Source: CAZZIZ01 sp964654535 (GTDB taxonomy: Bacteria; Bacteroidota; Bacteroidia; Chitinophagales; UBA2359). From it: a stretch of 64,000 nt of DNA. The translations under genes were made by a program, and so were the position numbers. The notes beneath the pieces are model-generated. The model saw only the letters and a program-made list of their open reading frames with translations. It had not been told where the DNA came from and made no database searches. Location: assembly GCA_964654535.1 (NCBI GenBank), contig CAZZIZ010000002.1:1-64000 (forward strand). The letters run 5' to 3'. Each line of letters opens with the position of its first letter. The first letter of the stretch is position 1. Positions 63,967 through 64,000 of the stretch are shown one piece after another.

Positions 63967-64000
63967 GTCATTTCGAGCCCTGTCGAGAAATCTCCCGGTC
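63967..64000 (+). repeat. Short ATTTCGAG/CGAGAAAT palindrome, cut by window end
   Basis: GTCATTTCGAG followed by CGAGAAATC is an imperfect inverted repeat of a form often scattered between genes in Bacteroidota. Only part may be visible, and no second copy is in the window. Confidence 0.35.

Overview
This is 64 kb of a Bacteroidota chromosome, most likely Flavobacteriales-like. The evidence is a complete gldK-gldL-gldM-gldN type IX secretion (T9SS) core with an adjacent porP/sprF paralogue, an sprE/porW homologue, several secreted proteins with T9SS C-terminal sorting domains, a low G+C content judged by eye, and -7 promoter boxes of the Bacteroidota form TAnnTTTG. It is a draft assembly: a 100-N gap at 45989-46088 is flanked by an exact 55-bp duplication. 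I see no tRNA, rRNA, CRISPR array, phage or complete transposon.

Layout. 1-4.2 kb: end of purD, an IPTL-CTERM-type surface protein, and sugar-nucleotide genes (kdsD, manC). 4.2-9.7 kb: recQ, htpG, a very small sorting-domain-like protein and a GNAT acetyltransferase among repeats. 9.9-13.7 kb: two T9SS cargo genes, a lysyl-oxidase-domain protein and a PQQ-type sugar dehydrogenase. 14.8-21 kb: an oligopeptide-type ABC importer without ATPase genes, plus an unknown exported protein. 21.4-29.4 kb: a three-gene operon ending in a 2136-residue adhesin-like protein with 18 Ig-like modules, an SprB-like segment and a possible C-terminal beta barrel. 29.4-37.5 kb: a propeller plus barrel protein, an O-methyltransferase and two tandem LysM glucosaminidases. 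38-48.6 kb: hemW, a BamA/TamA-like protein, DUF4271, hemD, porP and gldKLMN. 48.6-58.8 kb: uvrC, a class A PBP, sprE/porW, an M23 protein, an atpZ stub with a second small membrane protein, and an SprT-like protein. 59-63.5 kb: the DUF177-rpmF-fabH-efp-accB-accC lipid and translation cluster.

Two intergenic repeat families stand out. Family A (eight copies, about 165-240 bp) has conserved ends, GGGCGTGnCCC and CCCTCACGC, around hairpins whose sequence differs between copies while pairing is kept. Seven of eight copies lie in sense orientation just downstream of a stop codon, which suggests a 3'-UTR or terminator RNA. Family B (two 308-bp copies about 96% identical, plus one decayed copy) is a long imperfect palindrome. 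The most notable proteins are the lysyl-oxidase homologue, which keeps the copper histidines and both cofactor-forming residues, and the giant adhesin-like protein.

Much of the window serves the cell envelope: secretion machinery, its cargo, peptidoglycan enzymes, outer-membrane barrels, polysaccharide precursors and fatty-acid initiation. All identifications come from reading motifs; no database search was run.
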